NCBI RefSeq assembly: GCF_039851965.1
Contig: NZ_CP156674.1
Location: 3,162,001 to 3,226,000, forward strand
DNA length: 64,000 bases
Direction of reading: 5' to 3'
Origin: Pseudalkalibacillus hwajinpoensis
GTDB taxonomy: Bacteria; Bacillota; Bacilli; Bacillales; Guptibacillaceae
This document shows positions 8,137 through 17,085 of this stretch, piece by piece (positions within the stretch are counted from its first letter, which is position 1; each line of letters begins with the position of its first letter). The translations under genes were made by a program, and so were the position numbers. Under the pieces are notes generated by a model. It searched no databases, was not told the DNA's origin, and saw only the letters and a program-made list of their open reading frames with translations.

Positions 8137-9527
8137 TCATTGATAAATCTCAATATGCTTAATCTTATAGTTCCCATATTGATCAGTAACGATGAAATAG
8201 TCTTTAATACGCTCGTACACACTCCATTCCCCAGCAGCGTTCATGAAGTCAAAAACCTCGTAGGTGCTGACAATAGCTTATCTGCCTGCATGTCAATATT
8301 GGTAACTTCATTTGAAGTGAAATTGAAGACCATCCCTTGACCGGTTATTTCATCTATATATTCGGACATTTCATAATAGGCTTGACTGTCATAGAGAAGC
8401 ATATCTTCAATATAACGGAAGTCTTCACTTTGCAATGCAAATTCATATTCTTGGCGGAAAGTGATGATAAAGTCAGACAGACTTGCTTCATCAAAAGGAA
8501 TACCGTAAGCATTGAAACTGTCTTCGTACTCATATTCGTCATCGACGGCAAATTCATTATAAAAATCAAATGTGTTGGCTACCTCATTAGCATTCATCGG
8601 CGAATTGGACCAGCTATTTAAAAGCTTCGTCATTGTGTAGATGGGAATAGAGAACGCTATCGATTCATCTTTTGTTAATAATGCCGAGTTGATACCGATT
8701 ACTTTTCCTGTTATTGCATCCAATAACGGCCCTCCGCTGCTTCCTGGTGAAACTTGTGCATCGATTTGATATACGTTTTCGTATTGAAATTCCGAAACGA
8801 ATGAACGATCGAGACCAGTCAGATATCCGATGGATGCTGTGTTTTCCAATCCTTGAGGACTTCCAAGTGCAATAACTTCTGTACCAATTTCAGACTCTTT
8901 TATCTCCATTTCTAAAAGGAGGTGTGCCTGCTAAGTCATGAACTTGAATTAATGCTACATCGTATTGATTCGATATGCCGATCACCGTGCCGTTCAGTTC
9001 ACGGTTATTCTGGTCTCGCACCACGACATCAATATAGCCTGCCACAACATGAGCATTGGTCACAATTGCGCCATTTTCTTGGAACAAAAATCCATACCCC
9101 TGGCTATCCGTTGTAAGGATTGTGTACACTTTCGTTTGGACATCCCGTATAATTTCTTTTTTTTCCTTTTCAGTGGACGGTTTAAGTGAAGGTGATGCTT
9201 TTTGATCAGTAGTATTCTTTTCCTTCTCAACGTTTGGCAAAGTGTTTGTGTTTATGTCTTTTTTAACTTTTGGTTGTTCTTCCAGTTTATTAGATTAGAG
9301 TTTCTTTCTACTTGAGTTTGTATCGTTTCTTCCACTGCAGTTTCTCTGGGATGTTCGTTATCGAGAACAATATAATAAATGAATCCTCCGCTTAAAAGAA
9401 AAAAAGTAAGGATGATGCCGGTCAACCACCATCTATTTCTCTTCTGTTTATGATTATAGGAGTGACCACATTGGATGCAAAACCGTGCATTTTCGATGTT
9501 TTTTGTCCCACACTTTGGACAAAACAT
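8137..9527 (-). pseudogene. Zinc-ribbon membrane-anchored trypsin-like serine protease, three frameshifts
   Basis: The gene reads in four pieces. 9527-9290: a zinc ribbon (CPKCG...CIQCG, residues 3-21) and one membrane segment. 9290-8912: a protease N-half with His (TNAHVV) and Asp (DVALIQV). 8912-8280: the nucleophile Ser (SPGSSGGPLL) and an acidic linker. 8280-8137: the end of a C-terminal domain ('VSTYEVFDFMNAAGEWSVYE') reaching a stop at 8137. Frame breaks fall near 9290, 8912 and 8280. An intact version would be about 460 aa: cytoplasmic zinc ribbon, transmembrane helix, external protease and an NTF2/TcaA-like C-terminal domain. The shifts are either decay or assembly errors; the catalytic residues are all still encoded. 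Confidence 0.8.
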
Positions 9528-9691
9528 ACGAACCTCCTCCTTTTATATTCCTTTTTGATATATACCTCATCTAAAAGTGTGAAGGGCATCTAAATAGGAA
9601 TAAAAAGGAAATAATTCTTTTTTTAGGAAACAGTGGAGGCGGTTTTGACTGATTCATCGCCCTATTTATCGAAAAGTAAAACGATTAAAAG

Positions 9692-9722
9692 AAGGCAACC
9701 CATTATGATGGTTGCCTTGTTT
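9692..9722. terminator. Terminator of the PTS operon
   Basis: AAGGCAACC (9692-9700) pairs with GGTTGCCTT (9710-9718), with T-rich flanks in both directions; it lies 5 bp beyond the ulaA stop (minus strand). The stretch 9528-9690 holds nothing else visible. Confidence 0.75.
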
Positions 9723-9726
9723 TATA

Positions 9727-11106
9727 TTACACCGCTTCTTGCTTATCCTCCGTATTGTTACGCTCTTTAGAACGTTTCATTAGTGATGCCCCTACAAAAA
9801 TAGCGGCTAACAAAACCCCAACGATGGCAAGAAACAGCATTTTAGAAGAGAGAAGTTCAATCAAGTTTCCGAGAATGATACCGACTAAACCGAAATCAGA
9901 ATCTCCAAATGTTGTGCCTTCAAAACCTAATGAGCCGAGGACTGGTAGTAGCAGGGCTGGCAAGAAGCTAATAATAACGCCATTTGCCATAGAGCCAAAC
10001 ACGGCTCCTCTTCGTCCGCCGGTTGCATTTCCGAATACGCCAGCAGCTGCTCCAGTGAAGAAGTGAGGCACGAGACCAGGGACAATGACTTTTAGTCCTA
10101 GAAGCGGTAGAAGGAACATGCTTAGAAGTCCTGCGATAAAGCTAAAGAAGAAACCAATAATAACGGCATTGTTTGCGAATGGAAAAACAGCCGGAACATC
10201 AAGTGCTGGTATCGCATTTGGTATGATTTTATCTGCAATTCCTTTAAAGGCTGGAACAATTTCAGATAGTAGCATTCTCACACCAGCTAAAATGATGTAG
10301 ACGCCAGCTGCGAACGTTAACGCTTGCATAAATGAGAATACAAGGAAGTTTGTTCCGCCGCTTAGCTCAGATTCGATGTAAGAAGGTCCTGTGAAAAGGG
10401 CCACAACGAAGAAAAGAATGGCCATTGTAAGTGAGACTGAGACAGATGTGTCACGAAGGAAGTTAAAGGATTTCGGCACTTTAATTTCCTCCGTAGATTT
10501 AGAGTTCTTTCCTACTGCTTTTCCAACAGCGGCAGCGATTAAATAACCGAAAGAGCCAAAGTGGCCGATCGCAAAATCATCGCTGCCTGTAATTTTTCTT
10601 GTGTATGGTTGCAATAGGGCAGGTAAGAGGACCATAAGGGATCCGAGAATAATCGAACCAGTGATGATCATTGTCGCTCCGCTAAATCCACCAGTTGAAA
10701 GAATAACGGCAATGAGACAAGCCATGAACATGGTGTGATGACCTGTTAAGAAAATGTACTTAAAAGGGGTGATGCGTGCTAGAAGGATGTTTGCTACCAT
10801 TCCGAAGAGCATGATCATCGCTGTTTCTGCACCGAATGCATCCTGTGCTAACGCGACGATCGCTTCATTATTCGGGATGATTCCTTGAATTTCAAAAGCG
10901 TGATCAAACATGCTGCTGAAGTTATCAAGGGAGGCGACAAGCACACCGGCGCCTGCCCCCAGGATAACGAATCCCATGATTGTTTTTAATGTACCTGATA
11001 TCACATTTGCTACGTCTTTCTTTTGAAGGAGAAGACCGATAAGGGCAAATAACCCTACAAGGATCGCCGGTGTTCCTAGAATATCTTTCATTATTAGATC
11101 GACCAT
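9727..11106 (-). CDS. ulaA: PTS ascorbate-type transporter subunit IIC (UlaA/SgaT family)
   Basis: 459 aa, the full family length, with about ten to twelve membrane segments. Family landmarks include the N-terminal 'LGTPAILVGLFALIGLLLQ', the 'TGHHTMFMA' segment and the 'FTGAAAGVFGNATGGRRGA' loop. It would carry a sugar acid such as L-ascorbate through the membrane while IIB phosphorylates it. It overlaps closely with the broken IIB gene (5 bp between them), downstream of the PRD regulator, in one operon. No UlaD/E/F-type catabolic genes are adjacent, so the true substrate is open. Confidence 0.9.
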   Translation of the reverse strand: MVDLIMKDILGTPAILVGLFALIGLLLQKKDVANVISGTLKTIMGFVILGAGAGVLVASLDNFSSMFDHAFEIQGIIPNNEAIVALAQDAFGAETAMIMLFGMVANILLARITPFKYIFLTGHHTMFMACLIAVILSTGGFSGATMIITGSIILGSLMVLLPALLQPYTRKITGSDDFAIGHFGSFGYLIAAAVGKAVGKNSKSTEEIKVPKSFNFLRDTSVSVSLTMAILFFVVALFTGPSYIESELSGGTNFLVFSFMQALTFAAGVYIILAGVRMLLSEIVPAFKGIADKIIPNAIPALDVPAVFPFANNAVIIGFFFSFIAGLLSMFLLPLLGLKVIVPGLVPHFFTGAAAGVFGNATGGRRGAVFGSMANGVIISFLPALLLPVLGSLGFEGTTFGDSDFGLVGIILGNLIELLSSKMLFLAIVGVLLAAIFVGASLMKRSKERNNTEDKQEAV

Positions 11107-11110
11107 GATT

Positions 11111-11391
11111 TTATGCCCCTTTCAAGTTTGCTTCAATCGCCGTCCTTAGTTCTTTTTTGTCCATCAAATTATTAAGTTTAATCACATTTCGTTTGCCGTC
11201 TTCTAGGTTTTCAACAATTTCAGTCGAGCCAAGAAGTAATCTGCTGTTTCAGACTTACTCGTCGTGAGATCGGTATGATCAACTTCAGCTTCAATACCAA
11301 GCTCATTTAGAATACTTTTTACGTTCATTTCTACGATAAAGCTGCTTCCTAGTCCATTTCCACATACAACAAGAATTTTTTTCATTTTCAT
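11111..11391 (-). pseudogene. ulaB: PTS ascorbate-type IIB (UlaB-like), one frameshift
   Basis: The first 55 or so codons encode 'KKILVVCGNGLGSSFIVEMN' with the phosphorylated Cys in VVCGNGLGSS. Near 11225 the frame is lost: 'SETADYFLA' should continue as 'GSTEIVENLEDGKRNVIKL', which is encoded one frame over and runs to the stop at 11111 (ending NLKGA). The span is 281 bp, one short of 94 codons, so a single base (probably one G in TTGG/CTCG) is missing. The reading begins 9 bp after the regulator gene. If the shift is real the transporter lacks IIB. Confidence 0.85.
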
Positions 11392-11400
11392 TTCTCTCCC

Positions 11401-13506
11401 TTAATTTGAGTATTTTGTAACGAGTTTGATAATCTCTTCTTTTTCCTTAGCACCATAAATCTTTGCTAGATTTTCTTCTTCAGATAGAAGGTCTGAAAGT
11501 TGTGCAAGAGCTTTTAGATGTGTTTCATTATCAACAGCAGCGAGCACGATTAACAATTTCACCTGATGCTTTTCTTTAGGAGAAAATGGAACCTCTTGAT
11601 CTAATCGAAGCAAGCTCATGCCAACGGTATTCACGCCTTCTTCAGGACGCGCATGGGGAATGGCGATTCCTGGAGCGATGACAACATAAGGCCCTAAATC
11701 TTCTACATTTTTGATCATGGCATCAATATAAGAAGTGGTGATCTGTTCGTTTGTGACTAGCGGCATTGCCGCTGTTTTGATAGCCTCTTTCCAATCTGTT
11801 GTGTGTGAGGCAAATTGAATTGTTTCTTCATGAAGTAAGTCATTTAACATCGGCCTGTCAAACCTTTCTGTTGATAAGGTGGTTGGTGATGGGATAAATA
11901 ATTGATTCAATTCGTTCCTAAGTTCTTTCTCGTCAGTAATCGTGCCGTGTTTTTTAATTAATTCAATGATAATGTCAGGAGTAGGTACAACCTGATCGTT
12001 AGGTGTAGACTGCACTTCCTCCATCCAATGAAGGATTTTCTCTTTTCCTTGCTGTGTCAAAATGGGATTAACCGTTAAGACAGGTAACGTTTGATGGTGA
12101 AGCGAGGAAGTAGAGAAGACATAATCGACTTGATAGTGATTGTTTATGAATTGTCTTCTTGAAACCGTTCCGATCACTTCAACGTTCGTCAGAAGCTTCT
12201 CTAGCTGTCCTCTTAGAATGTTTGATGTACCAATTCCCATTTCGCATACAATAAGAGCTTTTCCAAACGTTATTTCTGGTAGCTTTTCTTTCTGCATCCA
12301 GGCTCCAAAATGCATCGCTAGATAGGCCAACTCATCATCTGGTAGTTTCTGAGACATCATCGATTCAATCGGCCAGACGGCTCGTTTAGTAATAGAGAAA
12401 ACGTCTGGGTATTCCTGTTGAACGGATGCTGTTAATTCATTCGTGATTGGAACATGATACTTTAAGCGATAATAGGTTGGCTTAAGGTGAAGAAAGAGAG
12501 CGTCTTCGAGTTCTTCACGTTGCTCGAACAGGACACACGCATAAATTTGGAATTCGTTAACAATTTCACTAACAACTTTTCTAAGTTTCTCAATTTCAAG
12601 ATTACCTACCGCACTGACTTCGGAATAATTCACTCTCGAACCTAGTAGGTGCATGGTTATAAAACAGATTTCCTCTATAGATGGTGAAAGATTAAATTGA
12701 GATTCTAGTTCTGCTGCAATGTTTTTAGCAGCCTCGAATTCTCTTGTTGATGAGACGGCTTGTTTTTCATCTGGATCAAGTTGAATGCGGTGCTCTCCCT
12801 TCAAACGTTGGAGTAGCACAATGAGTTGAATAGCGAGAACTTGGATCGTATCGTCTGTTAACTCGACCTTTAAAATCGGCTCAACATTCATAATGATTTG
12901 CTTCATCGGAATAAGGTTTGAGTATGTGTGTTCGTCCCCGTTCTTTAACAAAGGGTACAGAACATTGGTCATTTCTATCAGCTGCTCGTTGGTTAGGACT
13001 TCCGTAAGAAATCGACTCAATATTCTACGCTTATTCTCTTCTTTCCCTTCTACAACATAACCTGTGGACCGCTCATATTGTATGACTAGCTCTTCCTCTT
13101 GAAGTAAGTTTTTCACTAACTTTAAGTCTTTTGACACTGTTCCACGACTCACCTGAGTGAGATCCATGAAATTCTGCATAAAAACAGGCTGATCATTTGT
13201 TAAGAGTTCGATCCCAATCAAAGTGACTCGTTCCATTTGAGAATAGTGGTATTGCCATTCTTTAAGCTCTCTCATCAAGTTAGGAACAGTTTGTTTGGTT
13301 TCCTCTGAGAGGTAATATCCCATTCCTTGTCTTGTTTGAATAATGGGGAGTTTATTCTCATCTAGCCAATCATTAATCTTCTGCAAGTCATAATGGAATG
13401 TTCGCTTTGATATACCGAGCTGCTCGATCACATGCTCGACCGTAATTAATTCTTTTGTGTGCACGAGCTTCGTTAATAAGTAAGTGCTTCTTTCATCAAG
13501 TGGCAT
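11401..13506 (-). CDS. PRD-containing PTS operon activator (BglG/MtlR/ManR type) with IIB and IIA domains
   Basis: About 701 aa from the ATG at 13506; a TTG four codons earlier overlaps the ribosome site. Domains: HTH (about 5-60, 'LGISKRTFHYDLQKINDWL'), a second HTH (about 110-150), two PRD domains (about 180-290 and 310-405), a IIB-like domain with Cys near 421 (LIVCEMGIG) and a IIA domain with its His near 618 (GIAIPHARPEEG). Such proteins sense PTS phosphorylation state and activate their operon. The operon has no separate IIA gene, so the fused IIA domain may also supply phosphate to IIB. It is first in the PTS operon. Confidence 0.9.
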   Translation of the reverse strand: MPLDERSTYLLTKLVHTKELITVEHVIEQLGISKRTFHYDLQKINDWLDENKLPIIQTRQGMGYYLSEETKQTVPNLMRELKEWQYHYSQMERVTLIGIELLTNDQPVFMQNFMDLTQVSRGTVSKDLKLVKNLLQEEELVIQYERSTGYVVEGKEENKRRILSRFLTEVLTNEQLIEMTNVLYPLLKNGDEHTYSNLIPMKQIIMNVEPILKVELTDDTIQVLAIQLIVLLQRLKGEHRIQLDPDEKQAVSSTREFEAAKNIAAELESQFNLSPSIEEICFITMHLLGSRVNYSEVSAVGNLEIEKLRKVVSEIVNEFQIYACVLFEQREELEDALFLHLKPTYYRLKYHVPITNELTASVQQEYPDVFSITKRAVWPIESMMSQKLPDDELAYLAMHFGAWMQKEKLPEITFGKALIVCEMGIGTSNILRGQLEKLLTNVEVIGTVSRRQFINNHYQVDYVFSTSSLHHQTLPVLTVNPILTQQGKEKILHWMEEVQSTPNDQVVPTPDIIIELIKKHGTITDEKELRNELNQLFIPSPTTLSTERFDRPMLNDLLHEETIQFASHTTDWKEAIKTAAMPLVTNEQITTSYIDAMIKNVEDLGPYVVIAPGIAIPHARPEEGVNTVGMSLLRLDQEVPFSPKEKHQVKLLIVLAAVDNETHLKALAQLSDLLSEEENLAKIYGAKEKEEIIKLVTKYSN

Positions 13507-13800
13507 GGAGATCTCCAACTCCTTTAAAGTGCAAAATGATACGGATGAAACAAATCATGATTTGATAGTGCTAAGTATATAGCCCATAAACTAAATATGA
13601 AAGGGTTTGCAATGTGTAGTTTTTGTATATTGTTAATTTGCAAAAGTGAACGGAAGTGGAGGGGAGAGCTTTTCGTGATACTTATATGTAAACATTCCGT
13701 AACAAATAGAAGATAGACTAGTGTGCAGGACTGTCAGCTTGTAGTGGGTGAATGAGTGGTTCGAGTCCGCTATGCTCCATCGCTGAAAAACCCCCTTGAT

Positions 13801-13935
13801 ATCAGCGACACTTTTTCCGAACTTGAGTGCTTGTGACATGCCCTTCATGTCTAAATCTTCAATCACAACAACGTCAAACTCAGTTACTAATTCTTTTGAT
13901 TTGTGATGGAGGAAATTCTTGCGTTGGTTTGATTT
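13801..13935 (-). pseudogene. IS200/IS605-type TnpB fragment
   Basis: About 45 codons on the minus strand read 'NQRKNFLHHKSKELV' then 'VVVIEDLDMKGMSQALKFGK' and 'SVAD'. This is the conserved RuvC-II region of TnpB, where the Glu of 'IEDL' is catalytic. Similarity stops right after 'SVAD', at the 12-mer TGATATCAAGGG (reverse strand), which also occurs at 6775-6786. No start, no C-terminal zinc finger and no partner tnpA were seen. The rest of 13519-14250 holds no gene I can support. Confidence 0.75.
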
Positions 13936-14253
13936 ATTCTTATATGCTGATAAAAAGAAAATAATGGATGTCACCAGCTGTAGAAGTCTTTGTTGAAATT
14001 GTTTTAAATTCGATGAAGAGAAGTTTCTTATTCAAAAAAATACTTTTTTATCTAGATACCGAGACTTAAAAAGAAGGGGCACTGGTTGGAGAATTTAAGG
14101 CAAGTGTTTGAGAATTTAAGTATTCCCATAACGCTATGGATTCTTTGTATGAAAATGTGTGTTTTGTAACACAACAAGTTGTTAAGGCATTTGGAAATAA
14201 TTAAGAAGAATAAAAGTAAAAAATTAACCCTGGGAGAAGTCAAAGAGGTGAAT

Positions 14254-14307
14254 TGACATAAAACCTAAAGGTGTTGTATACTAACAACATAACACCTTTA
14301 GGTTTTA
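14254..14307 (+). promoter_or_regulatory. Promoter with overlapping 16-bp palindrome (probable ArsR operator)
   Basis: TTGACA (14254-14259) and TATACT (14278-14283) are 18 bp apart. Perfect inverted arms AAAACCTAAAGGTGTT (14261-14276) and its complement (14292-14307) straddle the -10 box. The start point would fall inside the second arm, so the palindrome is more likely an operator than an attenuator, though TTATTTTTTT follows it and it could stop read-through from upstream. Confidence 0.75.
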
Positions 14308-14329
14308 TTTTTTTATAGGAGGTTTTAAT

Positions 14330-14749
14330 TTGGAGACATTACAAGATATTAAGCAAACGGTAATATTTGAAGCATCTATCCAAAAAGTATGGGAGACGGT
14401 ATCGACTTCAGAGGGGATTGCCTTATGGTTTATGCCAAATGATTTTGAACCTGAAGTAGGACACGAATTTCATATACAGTCCCCATTCGGTCCATCTCCT
14501 TGCAGAGTATTAGAAGTTGATAAACCAAACAAAGTTTCTTTTTTATGGGATACAGATGGTTGGGAAGTTACGTTTCTTTTAAAAGAGATAGGTGAAAAAA
14601 CGGAGTTTACACTTATCCATAGTGGTTGGGCATCTCCTGATACTGTTCTTCCAAAAGCGAATGAGAAAAGTTCAGTGATTCGTGACAGAATGGACAACGG
14701 TTGGGTTGGGATTGTAAATGAAAGACTTCGAAAGGTTGTTGAAAGATAA
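14330..14749 (+). CDS. SRPBCC/AHSA1-family protein
   Basis: 139 aa from a TTG start behind AGGAGG. It has the START-like 'Aha1 homologue' pattern: 'EASIQKVWETVSTSEGIALW' at the start, 'GHEFHIQSPFGP' in the middle and 'TEFTLIHSGW' near the end. These proteins form a hydrophobic cavity; ligands are mostly unknown. The stop codon abuts the ATG of an ArsR-type regulator, a pairing widespread in Bacillus, so the two are co-transcribed and probably autoregulated through the palindrome just upstream. Confidence 0.85.
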   Translation: METLQDIKQTVIFEASIQKVWETVSTSEGIALWFMPNDFEPEVGHEFHIQSPFGPSPCRVLEVDKPNKVSFLWDTDGWEVTFLLKEIGEKTEFTLIHSGWASPDTVLPKANEKSSVIRDRMDNGWVGIVNERLRKVVER

Positions 14750-15073
14750 ATGACAGCAGCAAAGCATGATGTATTTCAAGCGATTGCTGATCCAACTAGA
14801 AGAGAGGTCCTTCGACTACTTGCTAATAAGGATTTACCTATTTCAGACATCACGTCTCATTTCCCCATTAGCCGTACAGCTGTTGCAAAACATCTTCATA
14901 TCCTCTCAGAAGCAAAATTAGTTAGTGGAAAGAAAGTTGGCAGAGAAAAAATATACCGTTTGCAACCAGAACCATTGGTAGAGTTAAAGCAATGGCTTTC
15001 TTATTACGAACAATTTTGGAACAATAAATTATCAATCCTTAAACATGTGGTTGAAAATGATGATGATAATTAG
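14750..15073 (+). CDS. ArsR-family winged-helix regulator
   Basis: 107 aa. The ArsR HTH is clear: 'FQAIADPTRREVLRLLANKD', then 'DITSHFPISRTAVAKHLHIL' as the DNA-reading helix. No Cys pairs of metal-sensing ArsR members occur, so it probably responds to something else. The gene starts directly after the SRPBCC stop. It most likely represses the shared promoter by binding the 16-bp inverted repeat at 14261-14307. Confidence 0.9.
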   Translation: MTAAKHDVFQAIADPTRREVLRLLANKDLPISDITSHFPISRTAVAKHLHILSEAKLVSGKKVGREKIYRLQPEPLVELKQWLSYYEQFWNNKLSILKHVVENDDDN

Positions 15074-15285
15074 TTTAAATAACTAAAAGTGGCCATGATT
15101 ATTATGTAGAACAATTCAAAATCAGATATTCTGTTTTTTAGTGGATTAGATATAGATTCTTAATAATCATGTTGATTCCAAATTCTATCTAAATTTAGTG
15201 GAACATATATTTCGTCGCCATGTATTTGCCGGTGTATGAGGGTAAGAGGAAACTAAAAAAGTGAGATATTTCAATGGAATCAAAC

Positions 15286-15320
15286 AAGGAACTTCCCTGT
15301 GTAGAGAAGTTCCCTTTGTA
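15286..15320 (-). terminator. Terminator of the YflT-like gene
   Basis: GGAACTT (15288-15294) pairs with AAGTTCC (15307-15313); on the minus strand TTGTTT follows. The interval 15074-15285 holds nothing else visible. Confidence 0.65.
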
Positions 15321-15344
15321 AATGCAAATATCAACTTAAGAGCG

Positions 15345-16070
15345 TTAGTCACGTGTGCGAGAAGAGTGATGTCTCTCTGATGATCTTGTGCGCGTTTCAT
15401 TCGTTCTATTGGTAAAGTTAGTATTTGGACTTTCAGTGTGTGCTTTATCTTTTAGTGGAGTTGTTTTTCCATCTTGATTGTTTGTAGTAGTGCTGTAGTG
15501 TGAAGTGTGATCATGATCATGATTTTGATAATGATCAGGGTACATGGATTTGTTTTCGGTTTTATTCGATAGGAAGATGCGATAGACCTTATCTTGTACT
15601 TTGTCTGAAGCTTCTACTATTACGATTATTTTTCCATCTTTCAAATGATTTTCATACTGTTTAGCATCTCTTTCGGGCATTCCAGCACCTACAAGTGCGC
15701 CGACGATTCCGCCACCACCAGCGCCTACTCCTGCACCAGTAAGGGCAGCGGCGATTGGACCTGCTGCAGCAAGTTGTCCGATACCGGGGATAGCGAGAAG
15801 GCCTAAACCTGCAATTAAACCGCCAATCCCACCTAATGCTCCTCCAGATAAAGCTCCTAACCCAGCTCCTTTTCCAGCATTTTTTCCACGCCCACCTTTA
15901 TTGGATGTGACGGATGTTTCCATTTCTTCTTCTAAGACATTTACTTTACTTTTATCTTTAGCAAATACTGATATGTCATTGGAACCATATCCATGACGTT
16001 GCAATTCCGTTATGGCTTGCTCTGCACTTCCTACATTAGAAAAAACGCCACCTATAATTTTGTTATTCAT
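15345..16070 (-). CDS. General stress protein 17M-like (YflT domain) protein
   Basis: 241 aa from the ATG at 16070, selected because AAAGGAGG lies 8 bp upstream; an in-frame start further up lacks such a site. Residues 1-60 hold the YflT/GS17M domain ('IGGVFSNVGSAEQAITELQR'). A Gly/Ala-rich stretch (about 68-125) looks membrane-inserting or glycine-zipper-like, then the second half of the domain ('ERDAKQYENHLKDGKIIVIV') follows, and a polar His/Thr/Arg-rich tail. Homologues are part of the SigB general stress response. No SigB promoter was identified with confidence. Confidence 0.85.
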   Translation of the reverse strand: MNNKIIGGVFSNVGSAEQAITELQRHGYGSNDISVFAKDKSKVNVLEEEMETSVTSNKGGRGKNAGKGAGLGALSGGALGGIGGLIAGLGLLAIPGIGQLAAAGPIAAALTGAGVGAGGGGIVGALVGAGMPERDAKQYENHLKDGKIIVIVEASDKVQDKVYRIFLSNKTENKSMYPDHYQNHDHDHTSHYSTTTNNQDGKTTPLKDKAHTESPNTNFTNRTNETRTRSSERHHSSRTRD

Positions 16071-16230
16071 GACTTCATCCTCCTTTGATTGTCTTCCAAT
16101 AGTATTCACTACCCGAAGAATCAGTTGGGTAATCTTTCTATTTGAAAGAGCTCACAATCTATAGAGAGTCTGAGTGTAATTCACATAGATTATTTCTGTT
16201 CTAAAACAGTAGCTATCCATAGTAAGTCAC

Positions 16231-16265
16231 ATAGAATCGCGAGAACCGTCCCCACGATTCTATAT
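16231..16265 (-). repeat. GAACCGTCCCC palindromic repeat
   Basis: ATAGAATCG (16231-16239) pairs with CGATTCTAT (16254-16262) around GAGAACCGTCCCCA. It sits just upstream of the methyltransferase gene. Same family as 7751 and 46675. Confidence 0.75.
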
Positions 16266-16313
16266 AATGACCACTATTTAGCTTTGATTTTTAATAAAAA
16301 GGGGGAGTGGAAT

Positions 16314-16910
16314 TTGGAAAATAACGTTTTTGAACAGATGGCAAATAGATATGATACAGAAGAAAGAATTGAATTAGCTAAAGTTGTAGTTAAGGAAATA
16401 AAACCAGAATTACGAAGTAGTAAATCAAAATCTTTAATTGACTACGGGAGTGGTACTGGTCTAATTAGCTTAGAATTATCAAGTTTAGTGGATTCTATTT
16501 TGTTGGTAGATTCATCAAAACAAATGTTAGAGGTTGCGAAAGCTAAAATTATTCACAAAAAAATTACCAACTCAAAAGTACTTTATTCAGATTTCACTCA
16601 AGAAACTCCTGAACTTAAGGCAGACATAGTTTTAATGTCACTAGTCCTTCTACATATTCCGGATACTAAAAAAATTTTACAAGAATTGTTCAACATTTTA
16701 AATAATGGAGGCAAGCTAATTATTATTGATTTTGACAAAAACGATAAAATAGATCATCCGAAAGTTCATAACGGTTTTTCGCATGAAGAACTGAAAAAAA
16801 GATTATCCGAAGTAGGATTTAAATCAATTGAAATTAAGACATTCTATCATGGAAATCGTATTTTTATGAATCAAGATGCCTCAATGTTTATATCCAGTAG
16901 TACAAAGTGA
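16314..16910 (+). CDS. Class I SAM-dependent methyltransferase
   Basis: 198 aa from the TTG at 16314, which follows GGGGGAG by 6 bp. Motif I 'LIDYGSGTGLISLEL' and the acidic end of strand 2 ('LLVDSSKQM') bind SAM, and 'ADIVLMSLVLLHIPD' is motif IV. The C-terminal part 'GFSHEELKKRLSEVGF' is typical of small-molecule methyltransferases. The acceptor is unknown. The gene is monocistronic, behind a repeat unit. Confidence 0.85.
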   Translation: MENNVFEQMANRYDTEERIELAKVVVKEIKPELRSSKSKSLIDYGSGTGLISLELSSLVDSILLVDSSKQMLEVAKAKIIHKKITNSKVLYSDFTQETPELKADIVLMSLVLLHIPDTKKILQELFNILNNGGKLIIIDFDKNDKIDHPKVHNGFSHEELKKRLSEVGFKSIEIKTFYHGNRIFMNQDASMFISSSTK

Positions 16911-17027
16911 TTTTTTGTTTTTTTCTTAATTCACGCACCTCGAAAAAAGAACCATAAGGTTGTTTAGCGTCATTTACTAGGTTTCTACTGGAATTAACTT
17001 TCCTGCGACAATATTTCCGAGAACAAA

Positions 17028-17068
17028 AGAAGCTGGCCTCCACAATAACGAGAGACCAACTTCTTTAT
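17028..17068 (-). terminator. Terminator of the betaine-binding protein gene
   Basis: AGAAGCTGGCCTC (17028-17040) pairs imperfectly with GAGAGACCAACTTCT; on the minus strand TTTTG follows. Confidence 0.65.
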
Positions 17069-17085
17069 TTCTTACGTCTATGCCT

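Noticed and set aside
13755..13785. tRNA T-arm-like sequence AGTGG-TTCGAGT-CCGCT with a possible acceptor end
   Set aside because: No matching acceptor 5' strand, D-arm or anticodon arm was found upstream.
14052..14243. 63-codon minus-strand reading frame
   Set aside because: AT-rich, no ribosome site, no family resemblance.
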